From Streptomyces caelestis (GTDB lineage Bacteria > Actinomycetota > Actinomycetes > Streptomycetales > Streptomycetaceae), in assembly GCF_001279005.1 (NCBI RefSeq), contig NZ_LGCN01000096.1, forward strand, positions 1-64,000: 64,000 bases of DNA. Reading direction: 5' to 3'. The position numbers and the translations under genes were made by a program. Below the pieces are notes generated by a model, which was not told where the DNA came from, ran no database searches, and saw only the letters and a list, made by a program, of their open reading frames with translations. Below are positions 62,284 through 64,000 of the stretch, one piece after another. Position 1 is the stretch's first letter. The number at the start of each line of letters is the position of its first letter.

Positions 62284-64000
62284 GACACGACCGCCTCCCC
62301 CACCAGCAGCCGGCCGGCCGCCGCGATCGACTCGGCGTCGATCCCGGCGGCGTGCAACTGCTCGTCCGGGGAGGCCGAGCCCGGCACGGTGCGCACGCCC
62401 AGCCGCACCAGGCGCGGTACCGGACGCCCGTCGGCGAAGGCCTCCGCGACCGCGTCCCCGAGGCCGCCCTCCGGGTGGTGGTCCTCCACCGTCACCAGGC
62501 AGCCGGTCTCCTCGGCGGCCGTGCGCAGCGTCTCCCGGTCGACCGGCTTCACCGAGTACAGGTCGATCACCCGTACGGCGATGTCCTCCTCCGCCAGGGC
62601 CTCCGCGGCGGCCAGCGCCTCGGGCACGGTGACGCCCGCCGCGACGAGGGTGAGCCGGTCGCGGTCGGAGGAGCGCAGCACCTTGCTGCCGCCGACCGGG
62701 AACTCCTCGTCGGGGCCGTAGATCACCGGGCTCGCACCGCGCGAGGTGCGCAGGTAGCGGATGCCGTCGAGGTCGGCCATCGCGGCGACCAGCCGTGCGG
62801 TCTGGTTGGCGTCGCACGGGTACAGCACGGTCGAGCCGTGCACCGCCCGCATCATCGCCAGGTCCTCCAGGCCCATCTGGCTGGGACCGTCCTGGCCGAT
62901 GGCGACGCCCGCGTGCGAGCCGACGAGGTTGATCCCGGAGCCGCTGATCGACGCCATGCGGATGAAGTCGTGGGCGCGGGTGAGGAAGGCCGCGAAGGTG
63001 GCGGCGTACGGCACCCGGCCGCGGGTCGCCAGGCCGACCGCCGTGGCGACCATCTGCTGCTCGGCGATGTAGCACTCGACGTAGCGCTCGGGGTGTTCCT
63101 TGGCGAAGGCCTCCGCGCGGGTGGAGTCGCCGACCTCTCCGTCGAGGACGACGACGTCGCCGCGCGCGGCGCCGAGGGCGGTCAGCGCCTCGCCGAAGGC
63201 GTTCCTGGTGGCCACCTCCTCGCCCTTGTCCCAGCGCGGCAGTTCCAGGCGGCCGGTGTGCGGGGCGGGCGGCGCCCCGTCGGCGGGCGGCTGCGCCACC
63301 CGGACGCGCAGGTCGCGGGGGCCGCCGAGCTCGGCGATGGCCTCCTCGGCCTCGGGCAGCGGCTTGCCGTGCAGGCCCTCGCGGTCCTGGACCGCCTCGA
63401 CGCCCTTGCCCTTGAGGGTGCGGGCGAGGATCGCGGTGGGCTGGCCCTTGGTGGACAGGGCCTCCCCGTAGGCGCGGTCGACGGCGTCCACGTCGTGGCC
63501 GTCCACTTCGACGGTGTGCCAGCCGAAGGCCTGGAAGCGGCGGGCGTAGGCGTCCAGGTCGTGGCCGTGGCGGGTGGGGCCGCGCTGCCCGAGCCGGTTG
63601 ACGTCCACGATCGCCGTGAGGTTGTCCAGGTGCTCGTAGGCGGCCTGCTCGGCCGCCTCCCAGACGGAGCCCTCGGCCAGTTCGCTGTCACCGCACAGCA
63701 CCCACACGCGGTAGTCGGCGTGGTCCGGACGCTTCCCGGCCAGCGCGATGCCGACGCCGACCGGGAGGCCCTGGCCCAGCGAGCCCGTGGCCGTCTCCAC
63801 CCAGGGCAGCCGGCGCGGGGTGGGGTGGCCTTCGAGGCGGCTGTCGTTCTCGCGGAAGGTGAGCAGTTCCTCGTCGTCGATGGCGCCGACCGCCTTGTAG
63901 GTGGCGTACATCAGGGGCGAGGCGTGTCCCTTGGAGAGGACGAAGCGGTCGTTGGCCGGGTGGTCGGGGCGGTCGAAGTCGTAGCGGAAGTGGCGGGCGA
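62280..64000 (-). CDS. tkt: Transketolase (5' end cut by window edge)
   Basis: The frame is open to the right edge and encodes FVLSKGHASPLMYATYKAVG, the thiamine-diphosphate domain (VLCGDSELAEGSVWEAAEQA, LTAIVDVNRLGQRGPTRHGH), the Pyr domain (YVECYIAEQQMVATAVGLAT) and the C-terminal domain (PVIYGPDEEFPVGGSKVL). It transfers two-carbon units in the pentose phosphate pathway. The sequence matches the shorter transketolase type more than the main actinobacterial TktA. About the first 40 residues are missing. It is probably a second copy. Confidence 0.92.
   Translation of the reverse strand, partial: ARHFRYDFDRPDHPANDRFVLSKGHASPLMYATYKAVGAIDDEELLTFRENDSRLEGHPTPRRLPWVETATGSLGQGLPVGVGIALAGKRPDHADYRVWVLCGDSELAEGSVWEAAEQAAYEHLDNLTAIVDVNRLGQRGPTRHGHDLDAYARRFQAFGWHTVEVDGHDVDAVDRAYGEALSTKGQPTAILARTLKGKGVEAVQDREGLHGKPLPEAEEAIAELGGPRDLRVRVAQPPADGAPPAPHTGRLELPRWDKGEEVATRNAFGEALTALGAARGDVVVLDGEVGDSTRAEAFAKEHPERYVECYIAEQQMVATAVGLATRGRVPYAATFAAFLTRAHDFIRMASISGSGINLVGSHAGVAIGQDGPSQMGLEDLAMMRAVHGSTVLYPCDANQTARLVAAMADLDGIRYLRTSRGASPVIYGPDEEFPVGGSKVLRSSDRDRLTLVAAGVTVPEALAAAEALAEEDIAVRVIDLYSVKPVDRETLRTAAEETGCLVTVEDHHPEGGLGDAVAEAFADGRPVPRLVRLGVRTVPGSASPDEQLHAAGIDAESIAAAGRLLVGEAVVS

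Overview
The window is high-GC actinobacterial DNA with the codon usage, GTG starts and 4-bp stop/start overlaps typical of Streptomyces. Many short operons, large secreted polysaccharidases with family 2 cellulose-binding modules, a gvpOAFGYZJLSK gas-vesicle cluster, a SigB/SigF-type sigma factor and DUF5753/DUF574 genes all point to that genus. From memory only, the gene order resembles the S. coelicolor chromosome between its transketolase/gvp1 region and its cellulase and fabH4 region. I saw no rRNA, tRNA, CRISPR array, insertion sequence or prophage.

Left part (1-15.1 kb, all minus strand). An inositol-3-phosphate-synthase-like gene, a UbiA prenyltransferase and a TIM-barrel sugar-phosphate isomerase form a tightly overlapped set cut by the left edge. 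Next comes a carbohydrate locus: a 1,238-residue secreted protein (sugar dehydrogenase propeller, PKD, carbohydrate-binding, ThuA and DUF1080 domains), a sugar isomerase, a Gfo/Idh/MocA oxidoreductase, a sugar ABC transporter (binding protein, permease, double ATPase) and a ROK regulator. A palindrome CTTTGTCC-N7-GGAAAAAG lies upstream of both the ROK gene and the secreted protein gene, so the ROK protein probably controls both.

Middle (15.1-41.5 kb). This part holds a FabH-type synthase with a GntR-regulator remnant, fdhD preceded by a decayed formate dehydrogenase gene whose cysteines have become arginines, a bile-acid-symporter-family transporter, an acyl-CoA ligase and an aldo/keto reductase. 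A plant-cell-wall block follows: GH6, GH48 and GH74 enzymes with a perfect CebR-type box between the divergent GH6 and GH48 genes, then a PL11 rhamnogalacturonan lyase. After it come methyltransferases, a pterin dehydratase, two XRE regulators, a second-type dnaK, a glycerophosphodiesterase and an OsmC protein.

Right part (41.5-64 kb). This contains a membrane-anchored phosphatase-like protein, two metallo-beta-lactamase-fold hydrolases flanking a DedA protein, a lysine-free aminotransferase-like protein, the sigma factor with a stress-type gene group (DUF2795, CBS, DJ-1/PfpI, DUF6158, Vms1-like ribosome-rescue family), an ABC-F ATPase and a methyltransferase. The ten-gene gas-vesicle operon runs from gvpO at 61.2 kb to gvpK at 56.0 kb. 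A LigD-type polymerase-domain protein overlapping a transketolase closes the window.

Coordinates were worked out by hand from the sequence. Family assignments rest on recognised motifs and were not checked against a database.
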